Source of the DNA: Jaltomata sinuosa
Lineage: Eukaryota; Streptophyta; Magnoliopsida; Solanales; Solanaceae
Assembly: GCA_003996215.1 (NCBI GenBank)
Contig: QJPP01007228.1
Span: forward strand, 372,001-436,000
Length of the DNA stretch: 64,000 nucleotides
Direction of reading: 5' to 3'
The notes under the pieces are model-generated. The model did not search any database and was not told the origin of the DNA. It saw only the letters and a list, made by a program, of their open reading frames with translations. Of the stretch, positions 13,160 to 25,738 are shown in pieces. Both the position numbers and the translations under genes were made by a program. Position 1 is the first letter of the stretch; each line of letters starts with the position of its first letter.

Positions 13160-16100
13160 ATGTCAGCTTCTAGATTGTTCTTTCTCCTCGGAGCCTCTAT
13201 TGTTCGCAACTGCAATAAGCCTACCAATATCTCTTCTCCATTATCTCAAATTCGCTTCATAAAGCCATTGCCTTCCCCTGTTGTACGTTTCCGCAGTTAC
13301 AATTGTACCTCAGCTACACTCGAGACCAATACTGTTGAACCTTTGGTGAATCCTAAGAACCATCCATGGCCAGAATGGGTTGCTTTCGTGGACCGTTTGA
13401 AAATCAAAGGATACATTAACGAAAGTACGAGCACGGGTGGAGACGGTGATGGGAGTATTTATACGGATATGGTGTTGTTGAAAGACGCATGCCTTAACTT
13501 CTCTCGTGACCGTTCCGACATTTTCAAGTGAGAAAGCTCCTGCTTTTTTTTATTTAAAACATTTTAGCATTTATAGTAGACCTTGTTCGTCAATGGAGCT
13601 TGTAGCTTACCGAGGACATGACCTTAGATAGGAAGGTGCGGAGGATACGAATTAGGGTAGAAGGTTAGTAGGTAGGAGTGCGTCTATACTAGTAGGTAGG
13701 AGTGCATTGTCTTATTTCCCTTACTAGTAGTCATAGGACTACTCTTGTAGTTTCTTGTTCTTCAATTTTTGTTACTATCTATTGTTTTCGTGTAGTTTGA
13801 GTGGATTATTATTTTGTTGTAGTACTATTCTTTTACTATTTGTTGTTTTTGATACTATCTATTGTCTTGTGTACTTCCATTACATCCTTTTTAGACTGTT
13901 TTTATCTTGAGCCCGGGGGTCTATCGGAAACAACCTCTCTACCTCACCTCTGTGGTAGAAGTACGGTATGCGTACACTCTACCCTCTCCAAACCCCACTT
14001 TGTGGGACTACACTAAGTATGTTGTTGTTGCTTGTTCGTCAATGCAGCCAAGTAAAAAGGAAAAGGAGTAATACTTATGGACTCAGAAATTGAAAAATTC
14101 TTTGAATGATTAAATGATACTCCCTCCATTTCAATTTGGTTGTATGGTTTTGACTTGACACGGAGTTTAAGAAAGTAAATAAGACTTTTGAATCTTGTGG
14201 TCTTTAACTAAAGATAAGTAGAATGTATCAAAATATCCTTTAATTTTGTGCTCTTAAACAAGGAAAGAGGTATTTGTTGTATGCTGCACGTTATATTTAT
14301 GGCCGCTGGAATAATATGGGAAAGATCATGAGAATCCATAGTATGCATCCTGGGATTTAGTTTTCAATTTTTCAAGATGCTAGAACAGAAAAAAAAAGAA
14401 GTAGATAATGATGATCATAATTCATAAAGTACAGCCCATGAAATAACCCATTTTGCTGGGAAATTGTCTGTATTGTTTGTGAAAAACTTTTGAAATGTTT
14501 GCCTCTCGAGGAAAGCGATAGACCTTAATATCTGCTGAGACTATGTATTGCAATTCCCACCTCACCTAAGATTATGAAAGAACTTGAGTATACTTTGCAG
14601 AAAGTTGTCCACCCAAGATATGCAGACAGTTGTGGAAAAGGGTTGTCCTAATCTATTCAGGAAGGTTGTTAACTCTGCGAAAAGGCTAAGGATGCATCTA
14701 AACCTCGATGAAGGAGAGGTGAGTTGCCTTTCAAATTATTAGAAGTCCTTGCTTTTGAATTTCTTTTTCCAGGACATGTTAGATTGATTGCAGTTCAAGG
14801 GTCATTTGACTTCTCTATGTGAATGTATTCTTTGAGGTTTTACGTAAGGAACTTACTTGCAGGTATGTGGTGCTTGCAATCTCCGTGGATCATGTGATAG
14901 GGCTTACTTGATATTAAAGGAGTCTGACAGTGTCGCACGGACAGTAGATATTGTGCGAGTCTTGCTTATTTATGCATTCGATTCTGCGGTTATATCAAAT
15001 GGAGCAATGTCTCCTGGTAAGGAGCTTATCGAGGTATCTGCAAGACAATTGCTCTCCGAGTTGGTTGAATTAAGTGAGACACCTGTTGATCCTGAACATC
15101 CAACACCTGCCCCCGAGGCTTCACCAAGAAAGAAACAGTCTGTTGGCTCAAGAAAGGATGATTCGAAAGCTGTTGAAATGAAAAGAAGAGATTCATCTGG
15201 TCTTGAGTAAGTTTTATTTTCTTTTCTTTTTTGAGAAGCCTTGAGTAAGTTTTCTTGGACGTTATAATGATTTTTTTTTCTTAAAAAGAAAATACTGGAC
15301 TTCTTGCAAGGTAGAATGGAACTTATACGCATTGATTTTAATACTGTAACTTATATGCCTTGATATCAATATGTTAAGACTCCTTTTGATATAGTATAAC
15401 TTGTACATCTCTTAGTCTGGACTACAAACGTGTAGGCAGGACAACATTAATTCTATCTAAACTTGATTAACCATAGCACACACCCATTATTGAAATTTTG
15501 TGCTAATATGTATTGAAAGACTAACTATTAACTACTGATGGTCAACTTTTTATATGATAATCACAATCAAAAGGAAAACCTAATCCTCCAGTAGAACTTC
15601 TTAATTTTTTCCCGTAAGTTTTCCTTCCATCCAGAAGCTCCAATCATCCAAGTATTTAAAAAATGAGTGGGGTTTTATGTTCTACTATATCTATATCACA
15701 CTTCGAACATTCGTGGTACAAGTACAACTGTTAACTAATACATACAAATTGGGTGCACTCAGCTTAAACTCTAAGCTGACCGAGGATAAGGCGTAGTAAG
15801 TTGAGAAAACTAGGGCAGATATGGTGGTTACTATTACTATTGTGATCAGTGGCTGCTCACACTGATTCATTCAAGCGAATAATTGCACTTCTACCTTATA
15901 AAAAAAAAGTGCACTTGCAAGAGGTTTTGAGTTTTGATTTATAGATTTCATCTTTCCTATTTTATGATTTTTCTTTTTGCTTATAAGCTGAAATGCACTA
16001 GGATGGGATATTCATTTTTCAATGTTATATTCTAAGATGAGTATTTTGATGCTCACTGGAAATGTTCCATGCTTCTCTGTAGGGGAAAAACAACTGTTGA

Positions 16101-17800
16101 AATGAAGCAAGGAGATTGGATCTGTTCGCAGTAAGTTCTCATTTACTTTCGGCGTTCCTATTGAAGATGTGTCGCATTCTCTGCATGTGTATTTGTGTTT
16201 TCCCTGTACATTTGATGAACTCTATAATTCTATCAAGTATTATTAGGGGCTTCAAAATGAAGTTTTCCATCGAATGAAAGGTCTAGAAGGACCACCCACC
16301 CCCTGCATTTTTTTTTTTGCATTTAATAAGCTCTTCACCTGGTTGCTGCTTTCCCACCAAATATATCTTCTTAGAGCATTTAGGAAAACTGAATTCTCTT
16401 TACTTTTATGGATGACAAAAATTTCAACTGATACATCAGAAAGCCGTTTCTCTATGTGTTAGCTTTTGTGCTTTTTTCTAATGCAATGGACTTTTTCTGA
16501 TGCAAGTAAATGGATTTGAAAAAAAAAGCACTTTTGACATGCCTAACTGTGTCTTTCACAAACAGCTGTTTTAGTGTTTCCACTGATTGAATTATCAGAG
16601 TCCCCATTTTCTTTTTCCTTTTTTTATTTGATTTGGTAACCTTTGTTTAGGCCACCATCAAAACCTCCAGCCACTGCCACTCTCTGGGGCAACAGTGGTT
16701 TTTCCACCTACCCACCCCCTTTGGTGACTTGAACCCCAACATAATGGTTAAAGTCGAGGAGCTCTGCCATTAGAGCAACCCTTCCTCGTCCTCTTTTTTT
16801 TCTTCCTTTCTTTAGTGTTGCTTCCTTGTGTGTGTTCCTGGCATGTACTGACATTGACTTGCTGCAGGTGCAACTTTATGAACTTTGCCCGCAATACACA
16901 GTGCCTGAGATGCAAAGCAGGACCTAGTCCAGAAGATCGTGCGGTTCACGAAATGAAAAAGGGAGATTGGAATTGCCCACAGTATGTTGCATCATATGAT
17001 TTACCAGCTACTAAATATCCCATAGTTTTTTCCTGTTTTAATGAAAACTAAATATCTCACAGTTTGTCCAAAAAAAAACCCTGCAGTTATGAAGCAGATC
17101 TATTCTTAAAATCTCACTTGGCATATTATATTGTTTCATAGATTATGACTCCAGTACGGATATCAATGGTGCCATCTTTCTTTTCTAACTCTAGTATGAG
17201 CTATCGAATTCACTGGCCTAGTATAAATATAACCGAGTACTAACAGCTTAAAATGTGACTTCGAAATATACTTATCTTTTCTCTTTATAAACTAACTTCA
17301 TTTTGCTTTGTACATGCACGTATGCATACTCCAATATCGCATTGTACGCTTATGATGAGAATACTCACCCTTTTATAATTCACGAACAATTAAGATGTCA
17401 TTGTCCTGCACATGTTGTTTTTATGGCTCCTTCCAACTCGTTTTCCCTTTTCCTTTTTAGTGATGTTAGTTCTCAATACTCTTCATTTGTTTTTTGGGTC
17501 TCTGCAGGTGTACCTTCATGAATTTTGCTAGCAAGACCAAATGTTTTAGGTGCCAAGAGCAGCGTCCCAAGAGACAGCTGAATCCTGGAGAATGGGAGTG
17601 CCCCTCGTGAGTGACTTTTCGTTGATTCTGCATGGTTTTGTTTTGTGGATTCTACTCATCATACTTTTGGATTCTTGTACAGATGTGACTTCTTGAACTT
17701 CAGAAGCAACATAGTCTGCAAGAAGTGCACTTGTGAACGTCCCAGGGATGCAAAGACAGAGTCAAAATACGAGCAGCAACTTTGGACAAAGCCATACTAA
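13160..17800 (+). CDS. Organelle-targeted RanBP2-type zinc-finger protein (VAR3/OZ-like)
   Basis: Seven exons: 13160-13527, 14601-14718, 14863-15206, 16083-16130, 16868-16981, 17508-17606, 17683-17800. All have GT/AG borders in continuous phase, giving 402 aa. The first ~45 residues are rich in Arg, Ser and hydrophobics with almost no acidic residues, as in a mitochondrial or plastid transit peptide. A plant-specific domain follows (HPWPEWVAFVDRL; later the cysteine motif CGACNLRGSCDRAY), then a charged low-complexity linker. Three C-terminal RanBP2 fingers start GDWICSQC (287), GDWNCPQC (325) and GEWECPSC (358), each with the pattern W-x-C-x2-C-x10-C-x2-C. Arabidopsis relatives (VAR3, OZ1) act in plastid development or organelle RNA editing. 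An editing-cofactor role here is inference, and plastid versus mitochondrial targeting is unresolved. Confidence 0.88.
13603..14031 (+). mobile_element. RTE-type LINE 3' end in zinc-finger intron 1
   Basis: Translated on the plus strand, the left part resembles the reverse-transcriptase C-terminal tail (LTEDMTLDRKVRRIRIRVEG). The right part (13909-14031) is the conserved non-LTR tail with CTCTACC, CCCCACTTTGTGGGA and a TTG-repeat end. Stop codons interrupt it. It is a 5'-truncated, inactive insertion in sense orientation. Confidence 0.65.
14120..14270. mobile_element. Degenerate CTCCCTCC MITE-like fragment
   Basis: The motif CTCCCTCCATTTCAATTTGG after a TA dinucleotide is the left end of the common plant Stowaway-like family seen complete at 63120-63367. 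The internal TGACACGGAGTTTAAGAAAGT block also matches that family. I could not find a clean right end, so it is probably truncated. Confidence 0.45.
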
Positions 17801-18289
17801 CGTAGCTAAAGATCAGCTCATACAATCGATCGAGGATATCATCACAACAAAATATAGTCGACACAGATTTCTGGTGCTTCAGGTGAGTGGATATGGAAAC
17901 GGGAATGACTTACATATGCATACATTTCTTCCTCTCGATGTTACTTTAGCAACTTAGAGATGTTTGTTAAGTCTCATTTTATTTTTTCCTGTAATAGTTT
18001 GTAATTATAACATGCTGTAGAATCTAAAGTGTTTCATGGCCACTTTTTATTATTGTTTGAAAGTGTAAGAATATATTGGATGGCAGTTAAAATTTTTTCC
18101 TAAATAAAGTTAACAAGTCCTTGTTCATGTGGCATGTTTAAGTTTTAACCTTGTCCACTTTTCTTTTTAGATTGTCCCAGAGATGTTGCTCATTTCTATT
18201 GAATCAAAAGCTTTAAGACATTTTGAATGGCACAAAGTATTTATATGATTCTCTTATCATTACTACTAGATATAAAGGAACCCGTGCTA

Positions 18290-19065
18290 TATTAATTTTT
18301 TTTTATCTTGATTTATGTGACACGAATAGAATTTAGATAGTCAATCAAATTTTTTATATGGTTCTTACATATTTTAAGTTGTTAACTAGTATGATTTATA
18401 ATACCTTTTACGTAATTTTCAAATAATATTTGTTACTCCTATCCCAATTTATGTGGCATTGATACAATTTTGAGAGTGAATTAATAAATATTTGAAGTTG
18501 TTAATTATTATGATTTATAATACTTTTTCTTCTGTCCCAAACGGAGAAATTAATGAAAAATGACCAAAATGCCTTAACCTGCTGAAGCAGGCACGTTGAC
18601 CTCGTGCGTCAACGTGCCTGCTTCAGCGGGTGATAAATATTTTAAGTTGTTAATTATTGCGATTTATAGTACTTTCTGCGTAATTTTCAGATAATGTATG
18701 TTACTCTTTCTACTCCAATTTATGTGCCATTGATAGAATTTGGAGTCAATTTTTTTTATATATTTTAAAATGTTAATTATTGTGATTTATATTACTTTTT
18801 ACGTCATTTTTAAATAATATATGTTACTTTTTCTGTGCCAATTTATGTGGCACTGATAGAATTTTTAAAGTCAATCAACTTTTTTATCTTTCAAATATTT
18901 TAAATTATTAATTATTGTGATTTATTATTTTACGTTATTTTTAAATATATAATAAATAAAAAAGATAACCAAAAATTAAAATAAAAAAATTAATAAAAAA
19001 TGATCAAAATGTCCTAACATGCTTCAGCAGGCACGTTAATCTCGTGTCTGCTTCAAGCATGTCAA
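18290..19065. repeat. Degenerate AT-rich direct repeats
   Basis: At least four diverged copies of a unit containing TTTATGTGGCATTGATAGAA occur at about 18312, 18448, 18719 and 18842. A shared GTTAATTATTGTGATTTATA block follows each. Two copies end in AAATTAATGAAAAATGACC followed by a hairpin (18548-18627 and 18990-19063). This looks like tandem or nested copies of one short non-autonomous element. Confidence 0.6.
18581..18627. repeat. Perfect 20-bp-stem hairpin
   Basis: The left arm at 18581-18600 (GCTGAAGCAGGCACGTTGAC) is perfectly complementary to 18608-18627, separated by a 7-base loop, CTCGTGC. The stem is far more GC-rich than the surrounding DNA. A decayed second copy (TGCTTCAGCAGGCACG and CGTGTCTGCTTCAAGCA) lies at 19018-19061. 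Confidence 0.9.
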
Positions 19066-19207
19066 CTCCCTCTTATGATATAGAGTAATTATCAATTGAA
19101 TCTAATCTCATTTTCTTCAATACTAAAGTTAGAAATATAACCCCACTTATTTTTCTCTCGTAATCATCATGGAGGACAAAGTAAACAAACTGAATCAGAG
19201 TTTAAGG

Positions 19208-19468
19208 ACCCGTTTGGTCATAAAAATAAAAAACGTATTCATTTTATTTGGTATTCATTTTAAAATTGAAAATAGAGTTGGAGTTGTGTTTGGCCATAGT
19301 ATTTTCAAAAATATTTTAGATTATTGAGTTGGTGTAGTATTTAAAAATAAAGTGAGAAAAAATTAAATCCAAAAATAGTGAATACACCTCAAGAGGTGTT
19401 TTTCAAAAAATCAAAAATTGTGAAAACATATTTCGGAATATGTTTTTGATTTTCATGGCCAAACAAGT
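19208..19468. mobile_element. hAT-like MITE, about 260 bp
   Basis: The left end ACCCGTTTGGTCATAAAAAT is mirrored on the minus strand by ACTTGTTTGGCCATGAAAAT at the right end, giving imperfect inverted repeats of about 30 bp. The AT-rich core has no coding capacity. I did not find an unambiguous target duplication. Confidence 0.55.
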
Positions 19469-20360
19469 ATTCTGGAATAAAGTGAAAACGTATTGCAAAA
19501 TATTGTGAATAATATTTATGCAGACTAAGTACAGTCAAACTCTTAAGGAAACCCTGGATACGCTTCTTCGTAAAACTGATTTCCAGACAACTTTCTCCTT
19601 GCAGATTCAGTATTGTAAAACACACCATCGCTCACCTAAGTAGCGCATTCAGAAGGCAAAATAGTTTGTGTCGCTGATGTCCGGATCTAATTTGTGTGCA
19701 CTTCCATTATTTCACTGGGTGTACCAGTTACCTGCCTTTGCGCAAGTACAACATAACTCTATTCACCAAAACTTAGACAAACGAAAAGAATCACCTAATA
19801 TTTTTCTGAATAAGAGCTCGTGAATTTGCCAAGCAGATTATTCAAATTTGACATTTGTAAAGTTGGTATCTAGGAGTGTAAAGATAGAGAATTTGTCACC
19901 ATATATGCTATAACAGCACCCTGGATTTTAACACACTATAATGAAGGAAATTCACATATAGTAATTATACAAATATAAACAAGGGGACCAAATAGTAGTT
20001 AAGAGGGGAAATTGCTCCCACAAACTTCCCCGTCCCAAAACAAACGAGAGAAAACTGAGAAGAATATTTTTTATTGTACTGTACTGTATGTTAGAACGAG
20101 CAATACTTAAATAAGCTACAACAAGGATATAGTAAAGTATCGAAATCTATACTACAAATGAGCAAGAGCGAAATCATGTTGTGACAATCCTCCACTACAT
20201 CCTACTAGTCAGTGTGTATGACAAATATATAACATTGCCCAACACAATAGGGCAGCTCTCTATGACGAAAACAAGAAAAAAATTCTACAAGAATTTTCTG
20301 CAACGAATTTAACTCTTCCAAGTGGAGAGAACACAAGAATGTAATCTATCTGGAAACAGA

Positions 20361-23300
20361 TTAATTGACTACAGGTACACCTTGCTCACCAAGTTGATGA
20401 GGGAAGGCGACCTCTCCAGCAGCAGCAACATGCCTACGCTGCCGCTCGCGAAGGTAAAGCACCGTTAGAAGGCATACAAAGAGGGTGAGAATTGTTGCAT
20501 TTCCTTCTTCCATTAGGACATCCTCCACCCATGCTTCCACTTTGGGGTAAACTTCTGGTAAGGAATCAATTACATGAACCTACAAAAAAGAAAGCCCCCA
20601 AAAGGGTCCATATCAATCAATTTACCAATTTAAAAAGAAAAAGATACAACATTTCTACTATTTCTTTCTGTCAAACTTGAGGATAAGTTACAGCAGCCCC
20701 TCCACTTCGCGACCAAGGGGTCAATAAAAATTGGAGTATGATGTCAAGCACAAGATATCATTGAATTCCTACATCAGCTCATCTGTTTCTTGCTACATGT
20801 AATCAAGGAATAAGATGATAGAACTTGTCTTTGTGGGGCTTTCCCCCTTGGTCCAAGCAAAACTTAGCCTGCAAGCTAGGCGGCCCAACTAAAGAAAGCA
20901 ACTCCCAACAAACCCCCCAAAAGGGCGAAACTCCTTCGGCTCCAGCTAACATCATTACAGAGTCTAGAGACTCCAACTTGCATGATCTACTGGCAGGACG
21001 CATAAACCTGCTGACTCAAAGGCTCTCCAATAAACACTCAAAAAGGGTGTTCGCAATGAAAACAGTTCAAATAGAACTACTCTTCCTACTCTTATTACAT
21101 CTTCTAGCACAGAAGTCAGGCTCAGCTGATGTTGGACTATATTCAGCTCGTCTGATTAATCTGATCGCAACTACTACTTTTGGCAATGGCTTCGTACTCT
21201 AGGTTTCTATGAGTCTCTTCTAAATATGCTTCCTAAGTCCCTAATCCTAGCCAAATTTATAACCCTGTCCAGCTGCACATCATGTCTTTTTGTAGCACCA
21301 CAACCTTGAGGATATCTTTCCACATAGCTATTCCTCTGCTCACAATCTCCCACAACTTCCACCGAACAATCCAGATTTTACCCTTGCTGCTAATTATGAT
21401 AGCTTTGGGGCTTTGACATGGAAACAGCACTACGTTTGAAGCATCTTACGAGTCCCATGGCAACCTCAAGTACGTAAAACCAGAGTATTATAGCATGTTT
21501 TCACAAAACTAACTCTATTACTCCACCAATTCATGTGCTCCTAAACTTCAAATAAGTAGGAGTCCTTCTTACCCTACAGTTGTTTAGGATTCGGATTGTG
21601 CTTTGTCTTCTTTCCGCTCTAAATAGTCTCCTGTATTACATTCAGTTCATCCACAGTCGATACACACGCAAAACCCAATTAGGGTGATTATTAGGACCAC
21701 CATTCCCCAGTAAGCAGATATGGAAAATGGACTGCATTTGATAGCTCCAGCAAACTCTGGTTTCAATACGACTTAAGGTTCTTTTATACTCCTAGGGAAT
21801 CCAATCATATTCTGCAAATGCCAAAGACAAGGTCCCTCAGACAATAAGAGAAGCCTCATATTTCTGTACCCAAGTACTGGTGATCCCTTTAGGACATTAA
21901 CTGATTAGTTTTCTCTCTGTCACAGTTTTGACCAGGGAAACAAGGGATCATCCAACGAATGTATGAGCGCGAAGTGGCTAGAGGTACTGAAACACAAAAT
22001 GAACAACCAAGTATGTGTGCGCATGCGTACATGTATTTGTATGCGGGTGAGAGAAATGGAGGAAATATTTACCAGGATACCATCGGCGTAGTTTTTCCTT
22101 ATCCACAAGCTTGCAAGGGCCAATGTTACAGGCAACTTCGCAGCATGATCAACTTCTAATGCTTGATCATAGTAACGTTTGGCGAGATGAAGATCAAAAG
22201 GCAGTCCTTGGCCATGCTCATGCATGTAACCCAAATTAAACATAGCTTGAGCATTAGATTGTGATTTTGCATGCATATATGCCTCTGCTGCACGGTCATA
22301 GTCCCGCTCAGTACCCTATAAAAAGAAACAGATGATTAGTCTTCCATCACTTCATTAATGTGCAATTCAAGCCAACGAAAGAAGAGATTACAACAAAGAT
22401 AAACAACTTAAGGCTACGATTACTGAATGGAAACTAACATACCCCACCATAGTAATATGTGAAGAGATTAGAATAAGATAAACACCTTAAGGCTACTTCT
22501 ACTGAATGTAAAGTAACATACCCGACCATAGTAATATGCATCTCCAATAAGCAACGCAGCATGTTCATTACCCTGCTCTGAAGCTTGCCACCACAAGGCA
22601 TGCGAGCGTTGATGCCTCTCTTCATCACTGCAAATTCCAGATTCTCCCAAACATATGCTTCTTTCTCCATATTTGTCAAGGATCCATGCAGCATTACTTT
22701 GTGCAATCTCATAGCCTAACTCTGCCATTCTTGAATACAGAAGGAAAGCCCTACCCACATCTCCTCTCAAATACGACTCTAGTGCCCATCTAGACAAAGA
22801 ACTCCATGGTCCACGCTCTGCAACTAGTTTGTACAAGGAAGACGCCTGAAACAATGGAGGGCATGTGAAAAGGGAGAAGGACCACAAAAGGGAAAAAGGA
22901 AAAAAAAAATCATCCTTTGAGGTTATTTTATGCAACTTAAGAAGATAAAAACACTTCTTAGAATTTATCACTGTGAACATAAAAGCCTCAGCAATTATTA
23001 TATCATGCTTCTCTCTTTTTTCTCAGATAAAGGAGTATAACCTTGAAAACTATGTGAGTTTGCACATTTACAGAATCTATCCACGACTCTATACAGGGCG
23101 ATCTCCTCTTCACCAAAAAAAAAATGTAGAAAAGATATGACGGAATATTTCTCAGTAGATCACCTAGTAGAGAAAAATTACTCAGTGCATTCCTTTTCTA
23201 ATGACAGTTTTGATAAGACATAGACTTTAAGAATTTACTTCAACCGTTCGTTATATTAGTACTAGTAGTACAAGAAAATATTAACAGATATAATAAATAG

Positions 23301-25738
23301 TTAGTTTCATACAGAAAGTCTCAACATCAAAATTTTAGATACTTCAGGGATAAAAAGAAATAAAATTCTTGGAAGTTATCACTATTGTACCAAAACATTA
23401 TTAATATACTGGTGTCAAATATTTTGGAAGGTCTAAAAATGAGAAGTGACATGTCATTTGGATTGGAGAAGATATACTTCCACTCCACTCTATCAAGCTA
23501 TTCTCGTCAAAATGATCATGATGAAAACATGGCTAAGAGACCATACTTCGGGATTTGAAGCCAGTGTTTAATTAAGGTCATTTAGTAGAACTAGCCACCA
23601 AACGTAAGGCACACCCTTCTTTTTTTTCTTTTTTTTGGATAAGTGCCATAAAGCAAACAAGTCTTGTATGGTGTTGCAACTCAGGCAGCATATAGGAAAG
23701 ATCAATCAAAAACCAAGTTCATTCATGAGAAAATAAAACATAAGATACTGATATAAGGTCGATAATCCCAGTAAATTTATGAGGAGATGACAAACTGCAT
23801 TTGACTCACCAGAGGAACATTCTTCTTAAGACCTACGCCAGTATGGAACATTTTTGCCAGTTGATAAAATGCTTTTGGTTGACCAGCATCAAATGCCGTT
23901 ATAAAATATTTGGACGCTATTTTCACATCCCTCTTCACCCCAATTCCTTTGAGATACATTACTCCGAGGTTGTAGAATCCACCAGCCTCTCCATTGTCTG
24001 CAGCCTTCTCAAAATACTCTTTTGCCTGCAACAGAGAGCAACCAGTATGTCAACTCAATCCTAGACAACCTATTCAATAGAGACTATAGCAAGAATCTAA
24101 CTACTGAAGCTTAAACATAAAAGAATAATCCTCTTTTTATGAAAAAGGTAGAGAAAAAAATCAGTAATCTAAAAAGGTGATTAGATATGAGCAGCAAGCA
24201 CTTGAAAATGAACAAACCAGTGAACTAAGAACATATAGTGTTAAAAGCTAAAGGCACTGGTAGAGAAAAGGAGATCCAAGTTTGCGCTATTATTTTAATG
24301 GGGAATAAAAGATGAAAAAATCTATGTGCATTCACCTTGTCCAGAAACAGCAATGAAAGAACAGAATTTTACCTTAGTGTAGTTCTTTTCCACTCCATAT
24401 CCTTTGACATAGAGATAGCCCAAACCATTGTAAGCAGAATAAAGTTGTTGCTTGGATGCAAGAGTAAGCCACTCTAACGCCTTGGTAAAGTTCCTTTCAA
24501 CTCCAGCTCCTCTTGCATATATTTCCCCAAGAAGTTCCATAGATCTCGCCTCACCCTTCTCCACTGCCTTCAGAAACCATGATAACGCCTTGGTGTGATC
24601 ACGTCGTACTCCCCTTAATCCAAAGTAGTAGAATATCCCAATTTTATACATTGCACCAGCATTCCCTTTTTGTGCCTGGTATTCCAAAATCTGGAAGTCC
24701 TCATCCTCCTCACCTCGAGACTTCCTCAAGGCTTCCTTATTTTCCTCTGCTCCACTGTGTATCCTCACTGGTTCAATCACAGGTGAGTCCTTTGATATCA
24801 GGAAACTGTTAATGGCTACCTCTGCCAATTCGGCATACAACTTTACAGCTTTATCATGCATCTGCGATCAAACAAACAATCAACATAGATGAGAAAAGAC
24901 AATATTTTCTATAACTGCAACAGAATATAGAACACCCCAGACTCAAACCCAATATCTCTTTTTCTTTCGTTTTTACACATCACCTTGCAATCAAGAACCA
25001 AACCCAACTACAAGATCTCTCAACACAAAATTCACAATCCTCTCCGAGGAAAACTACCACGTTTTTCCCTTGATGACCAAAAACAAATTAGAGCTCAGCA
25101 GCTCACTATGCATCAGCAACATAAAATGTTCCGAAAGCGCTTTTATTACATACAAAATGTGAGCATAGATTGATAAAAGTTGAGGAAGAAAAACTCACCT
25201 CTTGGCGAGAGTAAGTGTAAGCAAGTGCCATTTTGGATTGCATATTCCCGCCTTCGGCAGCAAAATGGTGGTATAGAAAAGACTTAGCTTTACTCCTCTC
25301 TCTTCCAATCCCCATTCCGTACAGAAACCCTAAAATAGACTGTGCGTGAGGATGACCAGCCGAGGCAGCCGCTTCAATCTCAGACGCCGCCTCCTCCATC
25401 GCCCTTTCATCACCTCTACTATACGCCTTAACTATCTTACTAACCGCAGAGTAGTATGCACCTTCATGTTCAAGGTGATCTTGCGGCGCAGTAGCTGGCT
25501 CGAAAATCGGGCTCCATGAGCCGGGATCAAGGACGTAATCCGGCTTGGCTTCGGAGTCAATAAAATCATCGAATCCAGTATCCGACGTGTCATCGACGAG
25601 GTTTGTAGAATCAGCGGCTGCTTCTTTGAGGTCTTCCTGAGAGAGGACGAGCACCAATTGACGGCCGAGTGTAGAAATTGGGAGAAGAGAGAGGAGTAGG
25701 AGAACGAAGGTTATCTTTCGATCTTTTCGATTTCTCAT
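20361..25738 (-). CDS. HRD3A: ERAD ubiquitin-ligase component HRD3A (SEL1-like)
   Basis: ER-membrane adaptor of the HRD1 ubiquitin ligase. Family knowledge: HRD3/SEL1L binds misfolded lumenal proteins and stabilises HRD1. Six exons: 25738-25199, 24861-24373, 24025-23810, 22845-22522, 22315-22073, 20579-20361. Every exon length is a multiple of three (540, 489, 216, 324, 243, 219), and the product is 676 aa, the usual plant length. Residues 1-25 form a signal peptide (ITFVLLLLSLLPISTLG). Residues about 110-560 carry many Sel1 repeats, for example AHPQ/AMYKIGIFYYFG-type blocks such as FYNLGVMYLKGIGV. A single C-terminal membrane helix lies near 631-647 (NATILTLFVCLLTVLYL), with a short Arg-rich cytosolic tail. 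The start is the first ATG before the signal peptide. Its neighbour VPS26C is divergent and shares about 1 kb of upstream DNA. Confidence 0.95.

Larger units (their letters stand above)
17801..20360. other. Convergent intergenic region, zinc-finger gene to HRD3A
   Basis: Both flanking genes end here, so the edges hold their 3' untranslated regions. The middle contains an AT-rich degenerate repeat block with hairpins and a hAT-like MITE (both listed separately). No further gene is supported. The single-exon open frames have no recognisable motif. Confidence 0.6.

Noticed and set aside
16725..16795. Possible tRNA-like or SINE-like sequence (GAGCTCTGCCATTAGAGCAACCC)
   Set aside because: It resembles a tRNA-derived repeat arm, but I cannot fold a cloverleaf with proper anticodon, D and T arms, so no tRNA gene is called.
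20825..21202. 125-codon plus-strand frame inside HRD3A intron 5
   Set aside because: It lies antisense within an intron, with no domain, and the frame composition is unlike a structured protein.
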